From assembly GCF_003026815.1 (NCBI RefSeq), contig NZ_PYOG01000018.1, positions 24,177 to 88,176 on the forward strand: a stretch of DNA of 64,000 nt, written 5' to 3'. The DNA is from Photobacterium damselae. GTDB lineage: Bacteria; Pseudomonadota; Gammaproteobacteria; Enterobacterales; Vibrionaceae. Below the pieces are notes generated by a model. The model worked only from the letters and a program-made list of their open reading frames with translations, ran no database searches and was not told the origin of the DNA. This document shows, one piece after another, positions 37,292 to 47,180 of this stretch. Position numbers and translations under genes: made by a program. Within the stretch, counting starts at the first letter, position 1. Each line of letters starts with the position of its first letter.

Positions 37292-38533
37292 ATGATGCGA
37301 TATTTACTACTTTTTATTCTGTTCTGTTTCGCTTATACCGCAAAAGCGCAACAGCTTACGATTCTTACAACATTTACAGAATCCACTATTGCACCATTAA
37401 TTTGGCAATTTCAGCAACAGCACCCAGATCTGGAAATCGATGTACTCTCACGTCGTGAATCTGCAGCTCTGCGTCAAATAACCCAAAGCAGACGACACAT
37501 TGATGTTATTGTCTCTTCATCACGAATAATCTTCACCCCATTGATTAAAAATCATGAATTACTCCCTTTGCCTCAGTCCTTACAGAGTAAACAGGGTAAA
37601 TACGCATTTTTCCAATATCCAGATCCGAACATTGCAATCTTCGGTTACTCTGGATATGGCTTTATCGCCAATCAAGATTATTTAAGTTCCCACCAGCTTC
37701 CAGCCCCAACATCTTGGGAAATGCTAACGGATCCTATGTATGCAGGTCATGTTGCAATTGGTAGCCCAAGTCGCTCAATTACCACACATTTTATGGTGGA
37801 GAGTATTTTACAGCACTATGGATGGGATAAAGGCTGGGCATTACTTTACCAAATAGCAGGAAATACTAAGCAGATTGCCGCCCGTAGTTATGGTGTCAGT
37901 GATATGGTATCTCAAGGTACAGCGGGCGTTGGTCCGGTATTAGATAGCTTCGCCTTTGAATATCAAAAGCAGTTTCCTTTTATTGAATTCCATTACCAGA
38001 AAAATACGCCTCGATTGCCAAGTTTTATTGCTGGAATCAAGCATTCAACACCAAATAAGTATACGCTTGAGTTTATCAACTATGTTCTATCGGCTTCTAC
38101 GCAACGTGAACTCAAATCTCTTATCAATAAATACGCCATTGATGATAAAATGACACGACCTGAGCTGCCCGAACCGCTTAGACTATCCTTAATGAAGCAA
38201 CGAGATTTACTGGTCAAATATCTGTTTGATCAAACTATCAGTTATCAATTAACCAGTTTAAATCAAGCGTGGCGGCTACTGCATAATATTGAAAAGTACC
38301 AAAAAGAACTGACACCAGCTCAACAAAAAGTGTACTTGCAAGCGAAACAACTGGCTTCAACACCACCAATATCAGCACAGGATGCTGCGACGAAAAATTT
38401 TGCGTATCTCTCCCCTAGCAGACAAGATACAGCAACTCAAAAAACACTCACTCAATGGCGTGATACTATGCATAACAATTTGCTAGAATCAATTGCTATT
38501 AGTCAAAGGTTATTATCTCAATTAAGAGGATAA
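37292..38533 (+). CDS. pgtC: PgtC-like periplasmic substrate-binding / regulatory protein
   Basis: A 413-residue exported protein with a signal peptide (MMRYLLLFILFCFAYTAKA). It has an iron/phosphate-type binding fold: LTILTTFTESTIAPLIWQF, ATGYGFIA-like FGYSGYGFIANQDYL and GTAGVGPVLDSFAFEYQK. A helical C-terminal extension follows. It matches PgtC, which in Salmonella works with the PgtB sensor kinase and PgtA regulator to sense phosphoglycerates and induce the PgtP transporter. The kinase gene follows after three bases, so they are one operon. The inducing ligand here is not certain. Confidence 0.82.
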   Translation: MMRYLLLFILFCFAYTAKAQQLTILTTFTESTIAPLIWQFQQQHPDLEIDVLSRRESAALRQITQSRRHIDVIVSSSRIIFTPLIKNHELLPLPQSLQSKQGKYAFFQYPDPNIAIFGYSGYGFIANQDYLSSHQLPAPTSWEMLTDPMYAGHVAIGSPSRSITTHFMVESILQHYGWDKGWALLYQIAGNTKQIAARSYGVSDMVSQGTAGVGPVLDSFAFEYQKQFPFIEFHYQKNTPRLPSFIAGIKHSTPNKYTLEFINYVLSASTQRELKSLINKYAIDDKMTRPELPEPLRLSLMKQRDLLVKYLFDQTISYQLTSLNQAWRLLHNIEKYQKELTPAQQKVYLQAKQLASTPPISAQDAATKNFAYLSPSRQDTATQKTLTQWRDTMHNNLLESIAISQRLLSQLRG

Positions 38534-38536
38534 AAA

Positions 38537-40906
38537 ATGAGTGTTCGCCGCTCAAATAAAACAATTGGTAATCGTCTTATATCAGCAATTGGGTTTATGG
38601 CCTTTCTTACTATTATGGTGAGCTTAATTGCAGCAACTAATTGGGAGCGGCTCAATCGTCAAATAGAGACAATTGTCCATCAAAATATGCCTACACTCCA
38701 AGTAAGCTATCAACTTGAGCGTAAGCCAGCTGGTTTGCAATCGGGGTTAAGTGAAATTGAGTTAACCCAAGATCCTATCGTATTTACTGCATTAAAAAAT
38801 GAAATTAATCAACATCTTGAATCTATTACGGCTGCAATAAAAAAAACCATTTCATTACAAAATCATGTCACATTAAAACAAGAACATGAGCTACTTACTC
38901 AAGATATTGCGGTTTATATTAATTTGTTAGCCCAGCGAAATGATGTGCTAACAAATCTCAAGCAGACACAAAATGCTATCAAATGGCTCCATCAAGATTT
39001 AATCGATGAACTATCTCCTTTGCGTCAAGATGTGGAATGGCAACTGAAACGTATGATGCCAGCTGTTCAGCAAGATCGCGCACTTGCTGAAGTGATGACT
39101 GAATTTTCATTAATTCAAGCCATTACGATTAAAGAGAATGAACTTCATCAGTTAATCGAAGATATTATTTTGCAGCGTCGTCAACGAGATTTAGGCAATG
39201 CTTTTTACTTTATTGATTACAAAATAAAAGAAATTACTCGGTTAAGTCTACAATTGGCTCATTACCAAACCACGACTAATTATCGCCAACTCTTAAAAGA
39301 ATTTATAACATTGACTAGCCCTCAAGGGGATTTGCAAAAGCAGCTACGTCAAGACGTTGAGTTATCAAAAAAGATCACCCAGTTGCAACGTTCTATTGGC
39401 CGTCAAATGACCCATCAAGAAGAACTGATTCAAACTATGGTGACACAGGCGGATAACGATCTAAATCATCTTAATAAAGAGACTCGCCATACCATTACTC
39501 TAAGCAATATCATTTTATTTGGTGTGGTATTTCTAACCATTTTTGTCTCTATTATTCTCTCTATCTACTTGGTCGGAAAAGGAATCGTTAAACGACTTAA
39601 TTTATTGAGTCAGGATTTAAGAGCTGTAACAGATGGTAAATTAGATTCACCAATACAGGTATCGGGAGACGATGAGATCGGTCTAATTGGTAATAATTTA
39701 CGTCTGTTTTGCCAGCAAATGCAAGAAATGCAAAAGACCAATGCGTTAAGTCTTATCAACAATACTCAGGCCAGTATTATTACGTGTAATTTATCTGGCA
39801 CCATCGAGTCAATGAACCCAAGCGCACAAAAATTATTTCAACTTGGCAATAATGATTCACTAGTTCAAATCTGGGGATTATTCAAACACGATATGCATGG
39901 TCGTTTACAAGCTCTCTTTGATGCAAGCAGCCCTCTATTGAGTCAAGGCGCTTGTAACCTGACGATATGCCAGAAAATTTCTGATGAAACAACTTACTTA
40001 CGACTGGACTTTCGGATATTTCAACAGGGAAACCAAGATAAAGTTATCGTAACGATCACCGATATTACGGAACAAGAAAATATTGCTCGCTGGTTAGAGA
40101 GTATGGTTAAAGAAAAAACCCTCTCTTTAACCAATCGTAATCGCCAACTCAAAGCTGAGATTGAAGATAGAAAACGCATTGAGGCGGACTTAAGAAATAC
40201 CCAAGATGAGTTAATTCAGGCCGCAAAAATGGCGGTTGTCGGCCAAACAATGACTTCGCTAGCCCATGAATTGAATCAACCTTTATCGGCTATCAGTACG
40301 CATATTTTTACCGCTAAAATGGCTATTGAACGAGAAAATTATACAAAACTACTCACAACGATAGATAAAGTAGATAACCTCACATCACGAATGGGGCGTA
40401 TAATCTCAAGCTTGAAGAGTTTTTCCAAAAAACAATCGGCTGGAAATGCGTTGGTTAATGTGGATGTGCAAGAATCGATAAGCCAAGCGATGATGATTGT
40501 TGAGAGCCGAGCTAAAATGCAGCAGACCGTGATCAATAACTTAGTTCCATCCGGTTTATTTGCATTTGCCGATCAAGTTCAGTTAGAACAGGTTCTGGTT
40601 AACTTATTAGTCAATAGCTGTGATGCTGTCGCTAGAAATCAACACCGCTCCATTGATATTATTCTTCTATCGCAAGATAGCGAGTCCATCAAATTAGCAG
40701 TAAGCGATTCAGGCTCAGGCTTTGGCGAAGACATTATAAAAAAATTATTTATTCCATTTACCACAACCAAAGATGTGGGATTAGGTTTGGGCTTAAGTAT
40801 CTGTCGCTCGATTATGACCCGCCTAAATGGAGATATCTTCCTTGCATCAAATCTCAACCACGGTGCAATGGTCGTTTTGGAGTTAAAACATTATGTTAAT
40901 GAGTGA
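38537..40906 (+). CDS. pgtB: PgtB-like sensor histidine kinase
   Basis: A 789-residue inner-membrane kinase. It has one N-terminal membrane helix (LISAIGFMAFLTIMVSLIAA), a long helical periplasmic sensor region, a second helix near residue 325, a HAMP linker, and a PAS-like domain (INNTQASIITCNLSGTIES). A coiled coil leads into a HisKA motif SLAHELNQPLSAIS (phospho-His577), followed by an ATPase domain with LVNSCDAVARN and GLGLGLSICRS. It probably reads the state of the PgtC-like protein and phosphorylates the regulator whose gene overlaps its end by 14 bases. It is longer than Salmonella PgtB (about 670). Confidence 0.88.
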   Translation: MSVRRSNKTIGNRLISAIGFMAFLTIMVSLIAATNWERLNRQIETIVHQNMPTLQVSYQLERKPAGLQSGLSEIELTQDPIVFTALKNEINQHLESITAAIKKTISLQNHVTLKQEHELLTQDIAVYINLLAQRNDVLTNLKQTQNAIKWLHQDLIDELSPLRQDVEWQLKRMMPAVQQDRALAEVMTEFSLIQAITIKENELHQLIEDIILQRRQRDLGNAFYFIDYKIKEITRLSLQLAHYQTTTNYRQLLKEFITLTSPQGDLQKQLRQDVELSKKITQLQRSIGRQMTHQEELIQTMVTQADNDLNHLNKETRHTITLSNIILFGVVFLTIFVSIILSIYLVGKGIVKRLNLLSQDLRAVTDGKLDSPIQVSGDDEIGLIGNNLRLFCQQMQEMQKTNALSLINNTQASIITCNLSGTIESMNPSAQKLFQLGNNDSLVQIWGLFKHDMHGRLQALFDASSPLLSQGACNLTICQKISDETTYLRLDFRIFQQGNQDKVIVTITDITEQENIARWLESMVKEKTLSLTNRNRQLKAEIEDRKRIEADLRNTQDELIQAAKMAVVGQTMTSLAHELNQPLSAISTHIFTAKMAIERENYTKLLTTIDKVDNLTSRMGRIISSLKSFSKKQSAGNALVNVDVQESISQAMMIVESRAKMQQTVINNLVPSGLFAFADQVQLEQVLVNLLVNSCDAVARNQHRSIDIILLSQDSESIKLAVSDSGSGFGEDIIKKLFIPFTTTKDVGLGLGLSICRSIMTRLNGDIFLASNLNHGAMVVLELKHYVNE

Positions 40907-42170
40907 TGATATTCAGGTATTGGTCGTTGATGACGATAACGATGTACTCGACGCCTATCAAGATATGTTAGAGATAGCTGGATTTGAAGTAAAAACCACC
41001 AGCGATCCCACTCAAGTCGTTACAATGATTAATCGTAATTGGCCCGGTGTTGTTGTCACCGATATGTATATGCCAGGACTTAGTGGAATTGATCTGCTCA
41101 AACAACTGCACCAACAAGATAAAGAACTGCCTGTGATTATTATTACCGGCCATGGTGATATTCCAATGGCAGTAGATGCGGTTCGTCAAGGTGCCACAGA
41201 TTTCTTAGAAAAACCGCTGCAACCGATGGCGTTAATTACCCTGTTAGAAAAATTTATTCCACAGCGCCGACAAGTGATTGAGCAACGAAAAACATTAGAA
41301 TTTGCAGCAAATGACACCCTTCTCGGTGACAGCCCGCTAATTGCAAAAATACGAGACCAAATTGCCAATGCTGCATCAACCCGAAAAGATGTGCTGATCG
41401 AAGGTGAAACAGGATCAGGCCGCCATTCTGTAGCGAAATTACTGCATAAAAATAGTGATGTTGCTGAAGGGCCACTACTCGAAGTGAATGGCAGTTCGAT
41501 AACAAATGCCATGGAGATGCAACATCATATTAATCAAGCTCGCGGTGGTAGTTTGATTTTGACTAACCCACACTTTATGCCAATTGAAATTCAGCAGTGG
41601 TTATGTCGAACATTACTAGAGCAAGAACGTTTAGGTAAAAAAGAAACTCGCGTATTAGCAATCGTTGAAGGGTTAGCAGAACCCTTTGTTGAAAAAGAAG
41701 AGTTTGTACCTGAGTTGTTCTATTTTTTAAGCCAAGTTCGTTTTTCATTACCAACATTGAGACAACGAGCTTGTGATATTACGCCCCTCTTTAAGCACTT
41801 TCTTAAACTCAGTTGCTTAAAGCTCAATAAACCGATTCCAACCGTAGATAAAGCGTATATCAATACACTAAATCGTCATGAATGGTCAGGTAATGTCTTA
41901 GAGCTTAAAAATGTGGCAGAACTCTATGCCATTGGCATTGTAAAACTGGCAGGTCAAGAACGTTCGCAACCTCTAGAGCAGATGAGTAGCCCTCTTGATG
42001 ATTTGATCGATGGTTATGAAAAACAAGTTATTGAAGATGCGTTATATCTATTTGCCGGGCGTATCAATGATGTTTCTGCTTATCTACAAATACCACGTAA
42101 AAAACTCTATCTTCGCATGAAGAAACATGGCTTAGATAAAGCTGAATACAAAGCTCACAGCGCCAATTAA
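40893..42170 (+). CDS. pgtA: PgtA-like response regulator with a reduced AAA+ domain
   Basis: A 425-residue NtrC-type regulator. The receiver (1-125) has phospho-acceptor Asp57 in VVTDMYMPGLSG. The C-terminus carries a Fis-type DNA-binding helix-turn-helix (RINDVSAYLQIPRKKLYLRM). The central AAA+ domain is short and eroded: the Walker A loop reads GETGSGRHS without the usual Lys, the Walker B region reads GGSLILTN instead of ending in Asp-Glu, and no GAFTGA loop is visible. It therefore probably does not remodel sigma-54 polymerase. Overlap with the kinase gene makes them a pair. No transporter gene is adjacent. Confidence 0.85.
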   Translation: MLMSDDIQVLVVDDDNDVLDAYQDMLEIAGFEVKTTSDPTQVVTMINRNWPGVVVTDMYMPGLSGIDLLKQLHQQDKELPVIIITGHGDIPMAVDAVRQGATDFLEKPLQPMALITLLEKFIPQRRQVIEQRKTLEFAANDTLLGDSPLIAKIRDQIANAASTRKDVLIEGETGSGRHSVAKLLHKNSDVAEGPLLEVNGSSITNAMEMQHHINQARGGSLILTNPHFMPIEIQQWLCRTLLEQERLGKKETRVLAIVEGLAEPFVEKEEFVPELFYFLSQVRFSLPTLRQRACDITPLFKHFLKLSCLKLNKPIPTVDKAYINTLNRHEWSGNVLELKNVAELYAIGIVKLAGQERSQPLEQMSSPLDDLIDGYEKQVIEDALYLFAGRINDVSAYLQIPRKKLYLRMKKHGLDKAEYKAHSAN

Positions 42171-42176
42171 ACCAGC

Positions 42177-42215
42177 TACCCCCAACAGTATAATCGAACT
42201 TTTGGGGGTATTTTC
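42177..42215. terminator. Terminator between the pgt operon and the DUF2057 gene
   Basis: TACCCCCAA pairs with TTGGGGGTA around a loop of about 17 bases and is followed by TTTTCTC, in the gap between two convergent genes. Confidence 0.75.
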
Positions 42216-42218
42216 TCT

Positions 42219-42932
42219 TTATAATCCAAGAGCCCAACGCATAAATTCTTTTCGCTGAGTTTCATCGGCTTGTTGGTACAATGATCTTAATAATTCCTGA
42301 CGCTGAGTTGGTGATAGTTTACTAACCTCAATTGGAATAACTGTTTTTGAGCTGGCAGCAGATACAGATGTAGACCCCACTATCGTAGCTGATGTGACAA
42401 TCGGTGCTACCGCTATTTTATGACTGGCTGATATTGCTTTTTGAGAACCCATCGCCGTTACTGGTTCTGCTTTTGGAGTAATGAACTCAGCTAATAGCGC
42501 ATTATAATCAGCAAGTAATGGAGAACCACTAAAATTCATGGTCTCTACGGAATATTTAATGGACTGTCCCTTTCCATCAATAAGATCAAATTTCGGCGCT
42601 TTGGCAAACTTCACAATCTCTTGGGGCGTATCAATTCTTGGAGCCACGAGTTTAATAGCATCATTCTGAGCAGAAAAGGATACTAACAAGGGTTGAGAGT
42701 GGATATATCCCATCGATTGCGCAGTTGAATGTGGATTTCTTGGACTCTCAAAACGGATTAAGACTCGCTGTTGACCATCTGCTAAATTGATCTGCTTTTG
42801 GGCTTTTTTCAGCTCTTGTGACTGAGCCGCTAATACAGAAAAATGGGCCGGCATTTCTAAGCTAACATTGGCTTGTACCGCATAAGAGCTCAAAAATAAG
42901 GTCGCATAAACAAGCTGTGTCATTTTTTTCAT
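42219..42932 (-). CDS. DUF2057 (YccT-like) exported protein
   Basis: A 237-residue secreted protein beginning MKKMTQLVYATLFLSSYAVQA (signal peptide). The mature part matches DUF2057: VSLEMPAHFSVLAAQSQEL, then NLADGQQRVLIRFES and a later FSGSPLLADYNALLAEF. In enterics the YccT relative has been linked to curli regulation; the role here is unknown. I chose the Met at 42932 because AAGG lies upstream at the right distance and it gives a proper signal peptide; a longer frame would add 21 unlikely residues. It lies downstream of the porin gene on the same strand. Confidence 0.8.
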   Translation of the reverse strand: MKKMTQLVYATLFLSSYAVQANVSLEMPAHFSVLAAQSQELKKAQKQINLADGQQRVLIRFESPRNPHSTAQSMGYIHSQPLLVSFSAQNDAIKLVAPRIDTPQEIVKFAKAPKFDLIDGKGQSIKYSVETMNFSGSPLLADYNALLAEFITPKAEPVTAMGSQKAISASHKIAVAPIVTSATIVGSTSVSAASSKTVIPIEVSKLSPTQRQELLRSLYQQADETQRKEFMRWALGL

Positions 42933-43008
42933 TTTTATTACCTTATAAAAACAGGGAAAGCCAGCAACAAATATCGTCACTGGCTTATTTATCATGCGAG
43001 GCTAAATA

Positions 43009-44079
43009 TTAGAACTCGTAACGTAATCCCACATGGAAATAGTCTTCTTCTGGATTGTTCCAACCGTTCCAATCAATGGATGGGATCGAGCCATTACCTT
43101 TTTTACCATCACGGAAAACATAACTGGTGAAGATAGAAGAGCGATCAGTCAGCTTGTATTGTGCTTCTAGCGTAGTGTCTTTGTATTCAGTTTCATCACC
43201 ACCCTCGTTTTCTAATGAGCGGTAACCAGCACGTAATGCCCAACTGTCATTTAAATCATAAACTGCAGTTAGTTCATAAACTTTATCTTTACTCTTTTCA
43301 CGGCTATCGAAGAAACCCAGTTCGCCTTCAGAGTACATTGCGCCTAACATTAACTTCTCAATGTAGTAACGAGTACCCACACCCCAGAATGTATAATCTT
43401 TTGCATCGTTATTTTTGTTATCAGTCTCATCATATTGATAAGCAACCACTGGCGCTAACTTGCCTGCATTCCCTAGATCTAATGTATAACGTAACGCACC
43501 ATTGTAAGCAGTTTTTAGATCGGAAGTGCTGTTACCTAAAATATAAGCCGCTGATACGTCTAGAGCACCAAAAGTGTTTTGATATTGAAGTGTGCCATCT
43601 TGACGAAATACTTGAGTTGCCGTTGAATCAATCGCACTCACCTGACGACCAATGGTTACGTCGGATGCTGCAAATACATCAGCAATGTCAGTCAACATAA
43701 TCAAGCCAGACGCTACACGACCACCGGTAATTTTACCGTATTCAGAAGCATCAATACCGGCCCAAACATAACGAGCACTTAAGCTATCATTTCCTTTACC
43801 TGCATTTGCACCTTCAGCAGCATTGACTTGGTATTCTGCCCAACCAATAACAGAAACCTTATCATTGACAGTTTGTGAGCCACCAAGACCAATACGACCA
43901 TCAAAATTGCCATCGACATGAGATTTATCGCCATCGTTATCACGATCAGTGATGTTAAACCCTAAACGGCCATACACATCAACATGAGAACCATCTTCAG
44001 CTTGATAAATCGTTGCTGCCTGTACGGTTGATACCATTATTACCGCTGGAATCGTTACTGCTAAAAGTGTTTTTTTCAT
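43009..44079 (-). CDS. General porin (OmpU/OmpC-like, Gram-negative porin superfamily)
   Basis: A 356-residue outer-membrane trimeric porin. The signal peptide is MKKTLLAVTIPAVIMVSTVQA. The mature chain begins with the usual DGSHVDVYGRLGFNI strand, alternates amphipathic strands throughout, and ends HVGLRYEF with a terminal Phe. The middle has ITGGRVASGLIMLTDIAD, probably the constriction loop. The start at 44079 follows AGGAT and restores a normal signal peptide, whereas the longer frame does not. Its position after the pgt operon suggests uptake of a phosphorylated or anionic solute, but that is inference. Confidence 0.92.
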   Translation of the reverse strand: MKKTLLAVTIPAVIMVSTVQAATIYQAEDGSHVDVYGRLGFNITDRDNDGDKSHVDGNFDGRIGLGGSQTVNDKVSVIGWAEYQVNAAEGANAGKGNDSLSARYVWAGIDASEYGKITGGRVASGLIMLTDIADVFAASDVTIGRQVSAIDSTATQVFRQDGTLQYQNTFGALDVSAAYILGNSTSDLKTAYNGALRYTLDLGNAGKLAPVVAYQYDETDNKNNDAKDYTFWGVGTRYYIEKLMLGAMYSEGELGFFDSREKSKDKVYELTAVYDLNDSWALRAGYRSLENEGGDETEYKDTTLEAQYKLTDRSSIFTSYVFRDGKKGNGSIPSIDWNGWNNPEEDYFHVGLRYEF

Positions 44080-44550
44080 TGTATTCAATCCTATTTGAAC
44101 CATTTCCTTCATAACAGAACAAAGAAATCCCCCTAATCGCTTTCTTTGTCATGAAAAAAATGGATATGAAGTTATTTCTATCCTACAAACAACCAAGCAA
44201 CAAAATGCTTTAAAAACATTCAATAACTTAATTAATTGTCAAAATAACGAAAATAACTGAACAAATACTGAATGAGAAAATGCTTAATCACTATAGTTTT
44301 TAGCTGTGATTGAGATCTATTTTTGCCTTTCAAAATATGTGATCCGTCTCCTTCACTCCTTTAGTACTAAAATGTATAGAGTGCTAACAATTTTTAGGGA
44401 TAATAGACAAAGATGGATATTTCACATTAAAAAAATAATAGGTCTCACTTTAAGACGAGAACCTATCAAACCGAGGAAGGTGTAATGAATGGGATAGTGT
44501 TGAAATCTAGTATCTCAACCGTATTTAGGTAAAATAGCGCGATTCTCTTT
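44080..44550. other. Intergenic region between divergent porin and rlmA
   Basis: About 470 AT-rich bases expected to contain a long porin leader and both promoters. No RNA, repeat or operator that I can support is visible. Confidence 0.5.
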
Positions 44551-44565
44551 TTGCAGGTTTTACTT

Positions 44566-45393
44566 ATGTCTTATCAATGTCCCCTATGCCACCACTCTCT
44601 TTCTTTGACTGATCATCATTGGCGCTGCCAAAATAATCATCAATTTGATGTGGCAAAAGAAGGCTACGTAAATTTAATGCCTGCGCACCATAAAAGCTCC
44701 AAAAATCCTGGTGATAACAAAGAAATGATGCAAGCTCGCCGCTTGTTTTTAAACACCGACCACTACCAACCTTTGCGTGATGCTGTTATTGCCCAATTGC
44801 AGCAACATTTACCTGAACAAGCTCAGCAACTATTAGATATTGGCTGCGGTGAGGGTTATTACACCAGTGAGTTTGAACAACTGCATTCACAATATCCTGA
44901 GTTACAGATTCATGGACTTGATATATCAAAAGTGGCGGTAAAATATGCGGCTAAACGCTACCATAACTGTCATTTTTGTGTCGCTTCTAGCCATCGTCTT
45001 CCTTTTGCGGATGATTTCCTTGATGGTGTTGTTCGTATCTATGCCCCATGTAAAGGGGAAGAGTTATATCGGACCATAAAGGCCGAAGGTATTTTAGTCG
45101 CTGTTACTCCAGCGCCACGCCATCTCTACCAATTAAAAGAATTGATTTATTCGGACGTGCATCTACATGATGTGCCACCAGAAGACATTGACGGTTTTGA
45201 ACTGATTGTTGATGATAACTTGCACTACGATATGACATTAAATGGTGAAGAAGCGAGTGCGCTTATGCAAATGACGCCTTTTGCTTGGAAAACCTCAGAA
45301 GCGGTTTGGCAACAATTAAAAGCAGCACAGAACTTCCGTTGTGAAGCGGATTTTGCGATTCGAGTTTATAAAAAGCATAGCAATAAAGCTTAA
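44566..45393 (+). CDS. rlmA: 23S rRNA (guanine-745-N1)-methyltransferase
   Basis: A 275-residue SAM-dependent enzyme that methylates G745 of 23S rRNA. A zinc-finger start (YQCPLCHHSLSL then WRCQNNHQFD) precedes a long RlmA signature (AKEGYVNLMPAHHKSSKNPG) and the methyltransferase motif LLDIGCGEGYYTSEF near residue 95. I prefer ATG 44566 over an upstream in-frame TTG since CAGG sits at a usable distance and MSYQCPLC is the family start. A 12-base hairpin lies just after the gene. Confidence 0.93.
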   Translation: MSYQCPLCHHSLSLTDHHWRCQNNHQFDVAKEGYVNLMPAHHKSSKNPGDNKEMMQARRLFLNTDHYQPLRDAVIAQLQQHLPEQAQQLLDIGCGEGYYTSEFEQLHSQYPELQIHGLDISKVAVKYAAKRYHNCHFCVASSHRLPFADDFLDGVVRIYAPCKGEELYRTIKAEGILVAVTPAPRHLYQLKELIYSDVHLHDVPPEDIDGFELIVDDNLHYDMTLNGEEASALMQMTPFAWKTSEAVWQQLKAAQNFRCEADFAIRVYKKHSNKA

Positions 45394-45414
45394 GTAACAC
45401 GCTTGTACGCCATT

Positions 45415-45462
45415 AAAGATGAGAGTCACTATCAATATCATTTGATAATAACTCTCATCTTT
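45415..45462. terminator. Hairpin after rlmA
   Basis: AAAGATGAGAGT pairs perfectly with ACTCTCATCTTT. The 24-base loop can itself form TATCAA/TTGATA pairs. Only three T residues follow, so this could be a weak terminator or an RNA-stabilising structure. Confidence 0.5.
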
Positions 45463-45511
45463 ACTACTATCCGTTGCAACGCCCTATCTCATTTCTTGCA
45501 ATGGATACATT

Positions 45512-46450
45512 ATGAAAGCTTGGTTATCTCTTACCATCGCCGCCCTCTTAACGGGATGTGCCACAACGCCACAACCATCCTCTAAGCTCAATACTTTCTA
45601 CGATTATCGCATCACAGATTCCAACCTCACTGCGATAACCATCAAGCAGTTAGCAAAGCAATTAGAAAATGCCGATGTTGTTTTAGTCGGTGAATGGCAT
45701 GGACACCCGGCAGCTCATCTACTCCAAGCTCAATTATTGGCAGCGTTATACCAACAAAATGCTGACCTAACTCTTTCAATGGAGCAATTTACCCGAGATA
45801 AACAAGGGGTACTTAATGATTATCTTGCTGGCAAAATAGGTGAAAGCACGCTAACAAAAGAAGCCAATGCCTGGCCTAATTACACCAGTGATTACCGCCC
45901 TTTAGTTGAATTTGCCAAGCAAAACCAACTTGATGTACTCGCAGCTAATGCACCAAAGTCCATTGTACGATGTATCGGTCAACAAGGTGGCAATTACCTA
46001 AATAAGCTGCCTAAAAATGAACGACAATGGGTCGCATCAAAACTCACGTTATCCAACGATGCCTATAAACAAAAATTTAAAGCATCGATGCATCATGGTG
46101 ATGAGGCAAAGACAGAACGTCAATTTGCAGCGCAAACCGCGTGGGACGATACTATGGCTGAGAGTATTGTGAATTATTTAGTTCAACACCCAGACCATCA
46201 GATTATGCATACTGCCGGACGTTTTCATGTAATGGATGGGCTTGGTACTGCATCAAGGATCAAAGCGCGTAACCCTAAATTACAGGTAGCTCTAGTGACT
46301 CCCGTGACGAAAAACGACGACGTTACAGCAGGTTCTATTGATTATCGAGTTGAAATGATGAGTCTGCCCAAAAGCTATGTGCAGAAAGATAAAATGATGG
46401 CTGCGATGAAAATGATCCAGCAAAGAAACAGCAACTTAAAATGTTATTAA
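45512..46450 (+). CDS. ChaN-family lipoprotein
   Basis: A 312-residue lipoprotein with a short signal and lipobox (AALLTGC, Cys16). The body matches the ChaN/EreA-like fold: DVVLVGEWHGHPAAHLLQAQL near residue 55, LTLSMEQFTRDKQGVLNDYL near 90, and a late HTAGRFHVMDGLG. ChaN proteins bind heme and are linked to iron uptake in some bacteria. It is a lone gene, so the role rests on the family. A hairpin about 40 bases downstream belongs to the opposite-strand yfbV. Confidence 0.85.
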   Translation: MKAWLSLTIAALLTGCATTPQPSSKLNTFYDYRITDSNLTAITIKQLAKQLENADVVLVGEWHGHPAAHLLQAQLLAALYQQNADLTLSMEQFTRDKQGVLNDYLAGKIGESTLTKEANAWPNYTSDYRPLVEFAKQNQLDVLAANAPKSIVRCIGQQGGNYLNKLPKNERQWVASKLTLSNDAYKQKFKASMHHGDEAKTERQFAAQTAWDDTMAESIVNYLVQHPDHQIMHTAGRFHVMDGLGTASRIKARNPKLQVALVTPVTKNDDVTAGSIDYRVEMMSLPKSYVQKDKMMAAMKMIQQRNSNLKCY

Positions 46451-46481
46451 CGATTAAATTAGCTTTATTATCTAGTCACTA

Positions 46482-46520
46482 AAAAAGCAGAACCCCACCG
46501 GCGGCCAAGCTGTGGGGTTC
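46482..46520 (-). terminator. yfbV terminator
   Basis: GAACCCCAC pairs with GTGGGGTTC around a 13-base loop. Read leftward, the stem is followed by TGCTTTTTTAG, the expected T-run for the yfbV transcript. Confidence 0.8.
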
Positions 46521-46665
46521 GAGGGAGAGACATCCAATATCTCTTGTAGCCCGTTCAATATAACAAAGCTTCCTTTCTCTATCCTGAACAGTATGCTTTT
46601 TACGTACTATATCGTTTATTTATGACAACAAAATGAACAAAAAACCAAACTATCCTACTGAAAAT

Positions 46666-47115
46666 CTAAAACCAACGTTCTAGTGCGCTACTGTCTAATT
46701 GCTTAAATGCTCGGTTTAGCACCTCTGCTAACTCTTTATATCTTGGCGTTTTTTTCACTGGTGGTAAGGCATGGCCTTCGGCACTGATCTTGTCATGAAT
46801 TTCGCGATACCATGATGCTAGAGAAACCGGTAAAACTTTACGACTACGTTTACCTAACCACCACAAACCTTGCAATGGCATAGATAAAGCAAACAGTGCA
46901 ACGGCCATCGCTTGTGGCATTGATGAGTAATGAGCAAACGTCATCTGACTTAAAATACTGATAACAGCAACCGCGGGCATTACTCGAATTGCGAATTTGG
47001 TTGCTTTGATATAGCGATACTCAGGAAAAATTGGCATCAATTCTTTGCGCATTGGCCAAATATCCATGTACTGCTGCCCGTTTGTAAAATGTTGCCAAAA
47101 TGATTGTCGAGTCAT
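46666..47115 (-). CDS. yfbV: YfbV membrane protein (UPF0208)
   Basis: A 149-residue inner-membrane protein with two hydrophobic helices (around 45-65 and 72-90) and the family N-terminus [22 protein letters not shown], followed by [19 protein letters not shown]. In E. coli YfbV limits the influence of the Ter macrodomain. The start at 47115 matches the family start and length; a slightly longer frame adds seven residues. As in enterics, it is divergent from ackA. Confidence 0.92.
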   Translation of the reverse strand: MTRQSFWQHFTNGQQYMDIWPMRKELMPIFPEYRYIKATKFAIRVMPAVAVISILSQMTFAHYSSMPQAMAVALFALSMPLQGLWWLGKRSRKVLPVSLASWYREIHDKISAEGHALPPVKKTPRYKELAEVLNRAFKQLDSSALERWF

Positions 47116-47180
47116 AATGCACCAATAAATAAACAACTTTCAAAAAAAAGTATAAAACTTAAAAAATTTAGATAATAAAC

